DNA of 64,000 nt from Sciurus carolinensis (lineage: Eukaryota; Chordata; Mammalia; Rodentia; Sciuridae): positions 141,320,491 through 141,384,490 of the forward strand of contig NC_062213.1 of assembly GCF_902686445.1 (NCBI RefSeq), given 5' to 3'. The notes beneath the pieces were generated by a model. It saw nothing but the letters and a program-made list of their open reading frames with translations. It was not told where the DNA came from and ran no database searches. Positions 24,460 to 35,715 of this stretch are shown piece by piece. A program made the translations under genes and the position numbers. Position 1 is the first letter of the stretch; the number at the start of each line of letters is the position of its first letter.

Positions 24460-27400
24460 TGGCTAATACTGATGTATTTTCTATGAGGCTTGTCATGGGC
24501 TGCATGCGGCATGCATAACCACTCCACAGTTAATTACACAGGGGATTATCGTTAGTGTCATAAAGATAAAGCCTTGCTAGCAGCATTATAGAGAAGGTTC
24601 TTTTTCTTTCCCTCCCCTCCCCTCTTTTTGGAGCAATGCCTATTTCATTTTTGTTAACATCCACATAAGTATTTTAGAGTAATACATTGTGTTTACTTCA
24701 GTGGCAGGATGAAGATATGTCAGGGAATAAGAAGGTAGGTGTAAAGTGATACCTATTTTAGAGTTTGACTAAGAAAAACTAATTAGCAATCTTTGGCCCA
24801 GACCCAAAGAGTTGAGGATAATATAAATGAAATATACCTCTTCAGTTTTAGGTACTTTTATATTTAATCAAATATAAAAAATAGATGTTTTTCTGACTTT
24901 GTGAATTGAATGGCACAAATACCTGTATTAGAAAAAAATCAAAAAAGGAAAAATTGCCAGTTTTAGAGAAGAGACTTCTTGTGATAAGTAATGCGTGAAA
25001 TTTACAGAGAAAAAAATTGTAAAGATAAAGTGGTTTTATAGGTTTATAATAACAATAATTAAAATAGGACATCAAATTATGTGAATGTATTTATTTCAAC
25101 AATTTAGACTAATAATATATAACAACTCTATTTATTACGTGGAAAGAAACAAAATCAGAACAATTCTCCTTTTTTATAGTTACATATTGAACTTTAAATA
25201 TATTCAATTAACTAAGACTTTTTCCCTGAGCCTGTTATCCACAGCATTGTATATATTCTCAGAAAGAAAGAAGAATGTATAAATATAAAATGTGAATAAC
25301 ATTAAAGGAAAATATAGGAAGAACAAAAGTTTCAATTCAAGGCAGTTTAAAATAACCTTAATCAACAAAACTCCTAACTAAGGCATTTGAAATGAAGGAA
25401 AATTCAAAAAGAGAAATTTAAAAATAAATTGCCATCAAAATGACAAAAATTTTTAGAGGTGTTTCCCCCTAAATTCTTTAACATAAACAGATTTTAACTT
25501 CACAAAATCTGGGAAAGCATAATACCTAACATATTTTTTTGATAACAATATTATTTTTAGAAATAAGAACAAATTCTTCTTTCCAGAAATTTAGGTTATT
25601 TCCAAAATATGGGTAACTATCTGGATACTGTTTCTATTTTTATATATGATCAATGGCAAGAAGGTCATTGTTCTCTGATTTTGAATAATGAAAGCATTTT
25701 TAAAATCACCTTGTTTATCAATTGGTCTAGCTTCTTTGCCAAATAGGTTCTTTGATTCCTAGTAAACACAGACTAATTGCTAAAATCATGAAGATACCCG
25801 ATAACTTTACAGTATATTAAATTAATAACATTTCCCACAGAATTTCCAGTTTCTTCAAATTGGAAATTTAGAGTGCAAAATTTGACTACCAGGTTTTCTT
25901 CAAAGTAATGCCTACTCACATCAAAATTATTAGACTTTACTTTTCTTCACTCCTAGTGACTTGTTTCTACTAACAATAGAACACCATCAAATTTATGCAT
26001 GCAAATTATTTAACGTGATTGTAATATTGAAGAAGTGATGAAATGGTAGATACTGAGCTTGGCTGCAACCAGTCTTGTGCTGGCCCCTTTGTCCTGAGTA
26101 GGGAACAAATCTGACATAGGCCAGATTTACCTCATTTAATCTTTAGGTCACGAATGTGCATCAGTACCACTCTCCTCCCCATGAAGATGACTGTGATCCA
26201 CCTGGCCCTATATTGTTATTGTGGTCCAATTTTTTTTTTTTTTTTTTGTATTAGGTGCATGGTAATAACTAAGAGGATTTTTTTTTGTGAGTGTGGCTTC
26301 CTCATGTTTTTTAAATGTTTTATATTCATGTGTTCTAAAGAAAGTCTGATGCTAATGTCTGGAACGCTGGCAAAATTAAATTACTAATACAAGCACCTGT
26401 GAATATACAAAAATTTTGCTAATTAAGATCAAATTATTTTTTACCCACTTAACTTTCTAAAAAGTTTTCAAATTTAAAGATGAAGGGGATTTTAAAAATG
26501 ATTTCTGTCCAGATTATGACAGTATATTCCTAAAGCTCTGATAGGACTTTAAAAATCATTCTAATGTGATGCAATATTATTTATAATAATATACCAGTTA
26601 GTTCTATCAGATTTTTTTTTCAGAAGTAAAATATTTTCCTGGAAGCAATCTTTCCAAAAGAGAAGGCTTTACTCTTCTTTCTTTAAAATAAAATTTACTC
26701 TCTTGATGGATCTTAAATTTGAATTAATCCTCTGAAGGAAATAGAGTAGGTATAAGAAGATAAGTGGATTTGAATAGGGAGGTTTTCAAATTTCGTGGTA
26801 TTTACTGTTTTCTTACCCTATTAGATTTGATACTGACCTTAGCCCTACCTTTCAAAAATTGGGTTTCTTTCTTCTTTAACTTATGTGACTTAAAGTTGTA
26901 GCAACTTTATAATACTGTGCTTTGTTTTAAAAAATTCTTTTGGATTTTTAATATTTCCTACCCCTACTCCACTCATCTTAAAAACCCTTTCTTGTGAGCT
27001 TTTACAGAAGCATTTCTCTCATTCATCAAAACTGTTAAGAATGTAACAAAATACTGAGAAATAAGCAAATTAGGATGTATAGCAGGCAATTCATTCATTC
27101 TTAATGTACCAGTCTATACAAGATACATTGCTGCTCAATAAGCATGAATATTATCCAAGAATACATATATAGGTTTCTGAAATCCTTAAGTAAAGCAGAG
27201 TTAAAAATTAAATTAAATTTCAGATTTGAATATATATTGACTTTCTGTAGGTGTTTTATGATAGTTGAAACTTAAAAGGATGCTAAATTTCATGTATCAA
27301 ATGCAATAATAAATAAATTTTGGCAATTTTTAAACGGCATTTGTGGGTCATGAATTTGAAAGGTAATATAAAAGAGTTAGTCAAAGGTGGTTAATATGAT

Positions 27401-28429
27401 ATTTTCTGGCCAAACATCTAGGTTGGTCTACTTCATATTAATCTAAAAATATTACACATATTTTAAAGCTTTGAATAACTTCTAAGAAGCCAAGATAGTC
27501 AGATTGACTCTCCATGGTCTGTTTGGTAGATGACCAATATGTACTATAACACCAAAACTAACAATTTTTGAAATATGGTTGTAGTATTTCAATTTTGGTT
27601 TGCATTTATTGTGTACAAATTTTATCTTAAAGACAAACAACATTACATATTTATCAGTATGCACACACTCATGCATATTCTAGAATATAGAGCTGTTACA
27701 TGAATTTAGAACAACGTAAAATATAATGAGGTGAAATCAATGTAAATTATATTGAGCATATTCCTACAAATAAATTCTGATTTAAAAAAATTTTGTAAAA
27801 TTTGCAAATTATAGTATGTAAAGTACTGATTAAAATATTTTCTTTTTAACTTTATTTTTGAGCAAATTTGTAATGGATAATTTTTTAAAAAACTTTATTT
27901 TTGAAAAGAAATTTTGTATACACACAATTTTCACTATAAACCTTATCCTAATACCCTAACTAAAGAAATACAGATGCTCTTATTTTAAAAGCTGCTTAGT
28001 TCATTGGGTTGGAATCAATAATTATAATACCAAGTAAAAATTCCAGGAAGCCATTTTCAAGCAAGATTTTTTAAATGACTTTCAGGCCATGACCTTTCCT
28101 TTCCTTTCTTTTAAAAAAAAACAGTACAGATACTAGATAAATCTATAGTTTGAATTGGCTGCCAGTTATTAAATTCAAAAACATTTAATATGAATTCAAA
28201 CTTGTATATTGAAAACAAAGTTCAACTTTGTGCGTTAATGAGATTACCATTGACCACACAGTATTTTCCTTAATCATAATGTTCTCTTCCAGTTTTTGCT
28301 TATTACTCACATTGCGAATCTTGTAATTTAGGAGCTTGAATGTTTTTGTTCATCAATATCACTAATCAAACTGAAAACGTATTTCTGTGTCTTAACTATT
28401 GTATCTACCAAAGAAATAGAACATCCCAT
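24460..28429. other. Unique AT-rich noncoding sequence
   Basis: No transposons recognised. Around 24507-24522 the sequence 'tgcatgcggcatgca' forms a short 6-3-6 palindrome. A pyrimidine-rich patch is at 24600-24630 and T15 at 26230. No gene recognised. Confidence 0.4.
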
Positions 28430-29900
28430 CTACCTTTCATGCTGGTTACACATAGTAGACATATGCTGTGCCCTCAATAGTCTCATACCATGACTTTGGT
28501 TTTATTGCAGACAGCTTGCAAACCTACTGACAGGGTACAGCATAAACACGCCAGGCTTTATAGAATGAGTTGATGCACTTGCAAGGTTAATGTAGCATCT
28601 GTGATGCAAATCTGTGACCATCCTAATAGCTCTATTGGTCGACCGATGCCATTTCTCAGATTTGCTCTTGAGTTCCATTAAGTAGTTTCTTAGTCACCAT
28701 TAACTTCAAGTATTATTTACACAGTAAATATATGAATCTGTGGAAAGGAATACCAGAAGTGCAACCCATTTACACACCACAGGATGCTGTTGAATCACAG
28801 GAGCACCAGCCACATTTAGAATATTCTCAACTTGACAGCACATTCTGAAATCTCACTTTGCATTTCTGGACACATGTTCAGTTTCTGCTCATGAGTAAGC
28901 TGATCACTGGACTGATACATTTGCTATGAAAGGCTTCATTTTTCTCATTTAGAAGTTCAGCAACATGTCCTGCGGAGGATATTTACAAGATGTCATATCT
29001 AACAAGCATGGGATAAACTCTGGAGTCAGGAGCACATTTCACACAGGACAAGTTTGCTTTTTTTTAAATCCCAGAGTACTGGGGCTGAGAGCCCAGCAGG
29101 ATTCATCTCATCCACAAAGGCTCCTCCATCCTGCACACAGTGTGTGCTTAGCCAGAACACCCACACATCATGTTTTCTCACCAAATGACATTTTCTGGCC
29201 GCTCACTTCATATTTGTCACTTGTATATAAAGTGTAATGTGTAAAGAAAGCATGATCAGCTTGTGCATCACTAATCTCATTACTGTAATGGTTCTGAAAA
29301 CATATAACAAAAAAGTAACTGGTAAGCCACTCCACATAGGCATGCCATGCTCAGCATGCACTTCATTGAAACTGGAGTGCCCCAGCTGCTAAGAAACGCA
29401 GCAGTCAGCAGTTCCAATTTGACTCCTCACTCCCTGCTACAAATGAAGAATAACTCCTCGGACCTAAATGAAAGGAGCGCTGACAGGCCTATCTACCTTA
29501 ACAAGCTATCAAGTCTATCAAGTACAAGGGTGCAGCCTATCACACACCAACCTTTCAAATCCAGTTGAATATTTCTCCATTTGGAGACAGAAGCAAGGGA
29601 ACTCTCTGTCTGTCCTTTTAAAGTTTTCGTATTGTCATTTATTCTCTTTATGACTCCTTAGACTTCAGTTTGAGGTCCACTGAGAACCAGATTACATCAC
29701 TGCTGTTATGTGGTATGTTACACACTAATCATAACCATTACCACTTACAAGTGTACAGTTTCATTCAATTAGCCGCCTGACATGGACCTTTAGTTAATTC
29801 ATGGTGAGGGTCGGTAGTGGTCAGAGTGGCAGGTGCATTCTGCTACCTTTTTGAATGCCAATTATCAGTCTTAGGTAATTAGAGTGACTCTTAGAGACAA
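28430..29900. promoter_or_regulatory. Candidate conserved noncoding cluster
   Basis: Repeat-free for about 1.4 kb, with GC above the local average and scattered CpGs (for example the palindrome ggtcgacc near 28640). The right part (29760-29890) has four TAAT-core sites: caattag, ttaattc, caattat and gtaatta. This looks like enhancer-type conserved sequence, but no alignment could be made, so the call is inference. Confidence 0.25.
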
Positions 29901-30421
29901 GTGGATCAGAGAGATCAAAATCTAAGCTATATGGCTTATGAAACTGTCCAATACTATTAAAAATCACACAGAATAGCCTATGTGCTTACATAAATATATA
30001 TCCCTTAATTTATATAAAATTATAATTTATGTTTTTATGCATCTCTCCATATTCCTATTACAAAAGAAACTGTATTATGCAGATAGAGATATATATGATA
30101 TACTTCAAATAAATGACATTTATTGGTAGGTAATAAAGCATTACATATTTTTGAAAATACTGTTAATAATATTTTCAAATATCCTCTGTATAATCTGTGA
30201 GCTAAATCACATTTATGGTTTAGGACATTTTTCAAGTTGTCTTTCTTGAAGCACTGAAATCTTCCTTTCTAATCATTAGAATTATATATCATATGGAACA
30301 TGTGCTGTGGTTATCAAGAAACTCAGACCTAATTTTTGTGGTCATCCAAGGTATCTATATTAGGGACGTCCTTCACATATTGCTATCTTTCCTGATTCAC
30401 AGATTCTAGTTATTTTATTAT

Positions 30422-30606
30422 TCTTGGTACTATGGATTTAACCCATGGGCACTTTACCACTGAGCCACATCCTCAGTCTTTTCTATTTTTTTATTTGATA
30501 GGGTCTAAGTTGCTTAGGGCCCCATTAAACTGCTGGGGCTGGCCTTGAACTTGCCCTAACCTCTGGAGTTGCTGCAATTATAAGCATGCACTACCATGCT
30601 CGGTAG
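30422..30606 (-). mobile_element. B1-dID dimeric SINE
   Basis: Minus strand: ID half ('ggtactatggatttaaccc', 'tttaccactgagccacatcc'), linker ('tttttatttgatagggtc'), B1 half with its internal duplication ('aagttgcttagggcccc' / 'aaactgctggggctgg'), ending near 'gcatgcactaccatgctcgg'. The 5' end faces the next B1-dID. Confidence 0.85.
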
Positions 30607-30667
30607 AAGACTCCAATTATTTTAGATATGTGTTTAATAAGCAATCTTAAAAAGTTAAAATAAAAAA

Positions 30668-30866
30668 CACATTTTTCACCCAGTGATTCAGGAGGCTGAG
30701 GCAGGAGGGTCACAAGTTCAAAACCAGCCTCAGCCACTTAGTGAGGCTCTAAGTAACTTAGTGAGAACCTGTCTCAAAATAAAAAATGAAAAGGACTGGG
30801 AATGTGGCTTAGTGAAGAAGTGCCTGTGGGTTCAATTTCTGGTATAACCTCCCCGTACAAAACGAA
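30668..30866 (+). mobile_element. B1-dID dimeric SINE
   Basis: Plus strand: B1 half ('ggaggctgaggcaggaggg', 'agttcaaaaccagcctcag', duplicated 'aacttagtgag'), A-rich linker, ID half ('ctgggaatgtggcttagtg', 'gtgcctgtgggttcaattt'). Head-to-head with the copy at 30422-30606, about 60 bp apart. Confidence 0.85.
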
Positions 30867-30984
30867 ATAAAACGGCACATTTTTTTAGACTGCTTACCTC
30901 CTATCTCAATGCTAATTATGGCAACAATATATTTGATAGGCTGTTTCTATTGAGAATGGAAGACTCTGAATTCATAAACCATAA

Positions 30985-31400
30985 AGATCTTGCCTTGTGC
31001 CAGATACAGTGCTGATTAGGCCATTGGAATTAATATCACAGAATATCAAAGTTAAGGGTGCAGGGGTGATAGAATTTATAAACAATGTAATTAGAGTGTG
31101 GTGAAAGTCATGATATTAACAATGGCAGTAGGTAACTGGAGACCTAGTTGATGGTTACATGGAAGTCCTTAAACAGCTCTATTTTGGCACTGCCAGAGGG
31201 AACGAAACACATTTGTTTTAAGGTCAGTGACATCTTTGTGGTGAAGTATTTTATCAGTATATGCTGAGTATATTGGAGTGAGCCGTGGGAGAGACTGGTC
31301 CTGTCCCAAGCAGAGGAAATAGCATTCTCAAATACAGAAGGCTAGGAGGCAACTGCCACCCTTCCAGACACAAGCAGAGTATAGTTGTAGATGAAATCTG
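30985..31400 (-). mobile_element. Probable L2 fragment
   Basis: Starts with 'gccttgtgccagatacagtg', like antisense L2 or MIR ends ('tgtgccaggcactgtg'), and contains an 'ggaaatagcattctcaaata' block resembling the antisense L2 'gaacagcaagtgcaaagg' region. Very diverged. Confidence 0.35.
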
Positions 31401-31535
31401 AGAAATGAACCTGAAGCAAAATCTAAACCACTGAGTACTTCCAGGTCATGCTATCAAGCTTTGATTCTGAAAATACTTTGTCTTGTCTAAGACCAAAGTT
31501 ATTAAAAGACTATGTTATGGAAGTGATATGTTTTT

Positions 31536-31634
31536 CTTTTTTTTTTTTTTTAATTTGTGGTGCTGGAGATTTGAACCCAGGGCCTTGTGTTTATAAGGCA
31601 AGCACTCTACCAACTGAGCTATCTCCCCAGCCCA
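31536..31634 (-). mobile_element. Young ID SINE with 16-bp target duplication
   Basis: T-rich left edge (A tail) and then a clean ID body ('gaacccagggccttgtg', 'gcaagcactctaccaactga', 'gctatctccccagccc'). The direct repeat gaagtgatatgttttt flanks it exactly at 31520-31535 and 31635-31650. This perfect target-site duplication indicates a fairly recent insertion. Confidence 0.95.
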
Positions 31635-31650
31635 GAAGTGATATGTTTTT

Positions 31651-34600
31651 GAATAACTATATTTTCAAAGAGTTAAATTGATTCTTTGGGGAAAAATGCT
31701 TTTATAAAACAAAAACTTAGAGATTTTGAAAAGCATGGTACAAGAAGTTGAGGACACTTTATGAGAAGGCTAAAGAAATCATATAAACTGGCTTTCATAA
31801 ATGTGCACTTTTAAGTTAACATTTTAAACTTATTTTAGTAGCAGCATCAGTACATTTTAAAGTCATACCTCAGAAAAGTTTGTTGAAGTGTGAAGGTGGC
31901 ATGAATGACAACTGAGACCATTTGTGAAAGGCCATGTAAACCAATTGGAAGCCAGCGTTCTGGAACAGTCTTCTATAGAGATAACTGAATCCAGAGGAAG
32001 AGAGAGCATGAATTCTACCTCTCTGGGTGTGAGAATATTTTTGATATTTTGATATTTTGAATATTTTGATAATGAGGCTATAAAGGACCAAATGTAAAGT
32101 TGGAGCTTTTAAGGTATGCTCAGAAGGATTTTCATTGCCATTGTTGATTAAACACTTTTGTGGATTTTGGTTCATTGGTTTTTAACATATATCAGAAGAA
32201 ATGAAAGAATCAATGCTTCAATGACTGGTATAAATAACTACAAATAAAATTAGGGTTAAAAGAATAAGATAAAAGGAATGCTAAATTATTAGGGTAAACA
32301 ATACTTAGTATGAGTAGCCCTTCAAAGTTTCAGATTGTTTTAGTTTATGTCTTGTTTAAACTCAAACTACTAAGACCTATTGAATAGTCAGAGAGGTAGA
32401 CTTGCATGCACTCTTTTTCTCTAAGATTTTTGATATTCAGCAGTACAAAATTTTTCAGAAAATGATCTTAATAATTTCTAAAAAGTAATGGCATGGGAAA
32501 GTATTGATATTTGAATTTATTAAGGCAAGAGCAAAAAAATTATCAATCTAGTATATGGATTAAATTAAAGACTCAACATGAAAATTTAGTAAACTTTCCT
32601 AATTTTATATATTTTATAATTAGAAATCCTATTTAGTAATGGGATCTGAGTGATATCTATTCAGTAGTGGGACAGATACAAGCATAGATATTTAGATTCA
32701 TAAATACCCTATGATTGCAGAAATGTGACTGTAAAAGGATCACCTTGATTACTTTTTATTCTGAAAAGCAATGTTCTTATGTTCTTTCTTTATGTTGATT
32801 GACCGGCTCTTTTGTTTAAAAACATAAATCATCCATCAAATGTCAAGGACAATATGCCACTGCTACAGTATGGTGGGTGATTTTAAATAAGATGTTAGAG
32901 TATTTTTGTCATTTTACTTTTCTTGGAAGAAGTAGCATACAGTTTAATAATTATAACATAAAATTATCATTATGTTTACTTTTGAAATGTAGTGCGAAGC
33001 CATGTAAAAAGTGCTAAATAAGAGTTATTTATCAAACTTACAAAAATTCATGAGGTATCAAATTTCGGGTTTTTAAAATCAGTATAATATATTGTCTGAC
33101 TACAAGATTATGTTTTCTAAGATACTCAAAGAAAGAACATAAAATATTATTTTTGTGAAACAATACAAGAAAAGGGGACCTGAGGCAAAACCAGTGCCTA
33201 CTGTTAAGAGTAAAAAAGAACTTTTAATTTATCCATTAATTAGCAACCCGTATTTCTTATGGTAATTTGTGGGTTTGTAATTTGAAATTTATAGATGGAA
33301 TTTGTAAAATATGAGATGGGCAAAATTTAAATATAGGATTTATTATATAGAAAATGTTATAATTTATTCTAAAATATACAAAGAGAATACATTTGCCAAG
33401 AAAAATAAACTGAGGGGAATAAACTCTGTAATGCTGTACAAACAGAATTCTATTTAAATATATTAATTTTCCTGATTCAAAACACCAACCCCTTTTTCAA
33501 TAGTACATAATGTCTGGATTAAGTCAAAGGCTTAACAAGAAACCTAAATAATTACTCCTGGCTTTCACGTCTTCTGCAATTGAAAGAATGGTATCTTAAG
33601 TAGCAATGGGACATGTACTGATGTAGACGTTCAGGTTACAAATTTCTGACGGTGGCAGAGACTTGACTTTAGGGATATATTAACTCAAAATGCATACTGA
33701 GTTTTAGTATGGAATAAAAGAAGAGTTTCTGAAGATGCAGACTTGAATTTTGACTTTTTTGGAGAAAATATTACACACAATAAAGTATTAGTGAATATTT
33801 TATGGTTAAGAAAAAAACATGTGTGATAATGGAATATATTCCTTAATTATTATTTTCCCTTTCCTAGGTAGTGATTGGCTTGGGAATTATTCTTTGATAT
33901 CTTTCATGGGAAGTACTTTGGTTTAAGCGTAGCTAGCTACAAAGGGTCTGAACTTCTTGAAACATTTAACATTCTTTTGTAATTGCTTTATTATTATTTT
34001 AGAAGATTTTAAAGGTGAAGCTTATTATGAAACTTTCTTTTGCTTAATTCATTTTTAAAATTTTGCCTTTTGCAAATCATGCTAGAATTATATTAGAAGA
34101 AAAAGTGAGATTCTATTTACAGATTTTTCTTTGTATGTGTTGTAATTAATGTTCACATAAAATTATTTATTCATAACATTTATCATATTTTTACTACAAA
34201 TGAGGATGCACTGTGCTAGATACTAGGATGTTAGAATAAAATTTACATGATAAAAATTTTTTATACCACCTGTAATTTTGCAAAAAAGAGATGTTTATTC
34301 AACTTTTATTTTCTATTTTATTTATTTGAAATGAGAAAACTATGTATTGTGCTTAGTAGAATTCAAAATCAAAAACTTTGCTTATGATGTAACCCAAGCT
34401 TTGTAATTCACCAGTAAAGATCACTAAATTAAGCAGTTAAATGGAAATCAAAAGAAGTTATAACATTTTTTGAAGATTAGGTATTAGTTGAACAAACTCA
34501 AGTTAATTCTGTAAACTAATAGTAACAAAAGAATTACCAAAAGTAATTCTGCAAGAATTAAATTTGAAGTGTTTTCAAAATCATTCCCTTCTCCCACCAA

Positions 34601-34976
34601 ACTGAGGAAAATACTAAATGCATTTGACTGGTTTTTAGAATGTCTTAAAATATTCAGATATTTGGATATAACAAATGCTGCTAGTAAAAATGCTGGACAC
34701 CTATTTATTTTAATTAAAAACTAATAATGCATAATAAAATTTCTTACATCCATTATATATGACATTGACTTATGACACACATTTATCACATATACATGAA
34801 AAGGAATAAAGCAATTTATATTTAACAAAATGTACTATGTATTTTATGTTGCATTCATTTATTTTATATTTAAAATATATAAAATATGTTACTATGTAAT
34901 AATAAAATATTACATAAAATATCCATACATTTATTTTTATTATAAATAGTACTACATATTATGTAATATGAAATAA

Positions 34977-34979
<3 letters not shown>
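31651..34979. other. Very AT-rich unique noncoding sequence
   Basis: No gene or clear transposon. A short degenerate (gatatttt)n array is at 32034-32075. The segment 34780-34979 is extremely AT-rich, with imperfect inverted repeats. Confidence 0.45.

Positions 34980-35016
<37 letters not shown>
34980..35016. repeat. (TG)n microsatellite
   Basis: About 18 uninterrupted TG units at the right edge of a 200-bp extremely AT-rich stretch. Alternating purine-pyrimidine repeats of this length can adopt Z-DNA under supercoiling. Confidence 0.95.
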
Positions 35017-35018
<2 letters not shown>

Positions 35019-35504
35019 GCTGTATACTTTCCAGAAATGTAACTAAAATGCTTTCATGAATTGCTTCAATTGGTGTGTATGCTTCATAACTAATATACCC
35101 AATGTTCTAGAAGCATAAATATGTTTTATAATATTGTTCAAAAGTGATTTCTCAAAATTTTAATGTATAATACAAAATTTATTTATTATGGGGTTACCAA
35201 TGCATTAAATTTTAATAGTTCTGAGCTATATAGAGCCTAATGTCTTCCACAACAACTCATCTTTGTTTCAACTCTAAGTAACCATTTTCAACTTTGTAAC
35301 GCACACTGTGCTTTCAATAAAATTCTATAAATATATATAAATCTGTCATTGTGTGACAAAAATGAGTGCCAATCATCATAGAGAAATCCTTGAATTGACT
35401 TCATCACAGTTTCACACATTATTTTTTATTTTCAATTAATTTAAACAGAAAACCAAGGATACTGAGTCAGACATATAATTTTTATTTGCTTAAACCACAA
35501 AGGA

Positions 35505-35715
35505 ATTGAAGATTGTGGAGTCACCTGCATCATACAAAGCTTGTATCTTTGACAATTGCTAGATGTGTCATCTTGAACAAAAGACTTCTTTTTGCCTCTT
35601 TTTGTTTTCTCATTTGTAAAATGGGAAGACATATAGGGTGGAAAAACTGAATAATCAACAGTAAATGCTGGTGAATTGGTAGCAATTGGCAAACGTTGAT
35701 AATTTTAGCTGGTTT
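35505..35715 (+). repeat. MIR SINE
   Basis: 'tgctagatgtgtcatcttg', 'tttgttttctcatttgtaaa', 'atgggaagacatatagggtg' follow the MIR order (tRNA-distal core, 'cctcatctgtaaaatggg', 3' part). Confidence 0.7.
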
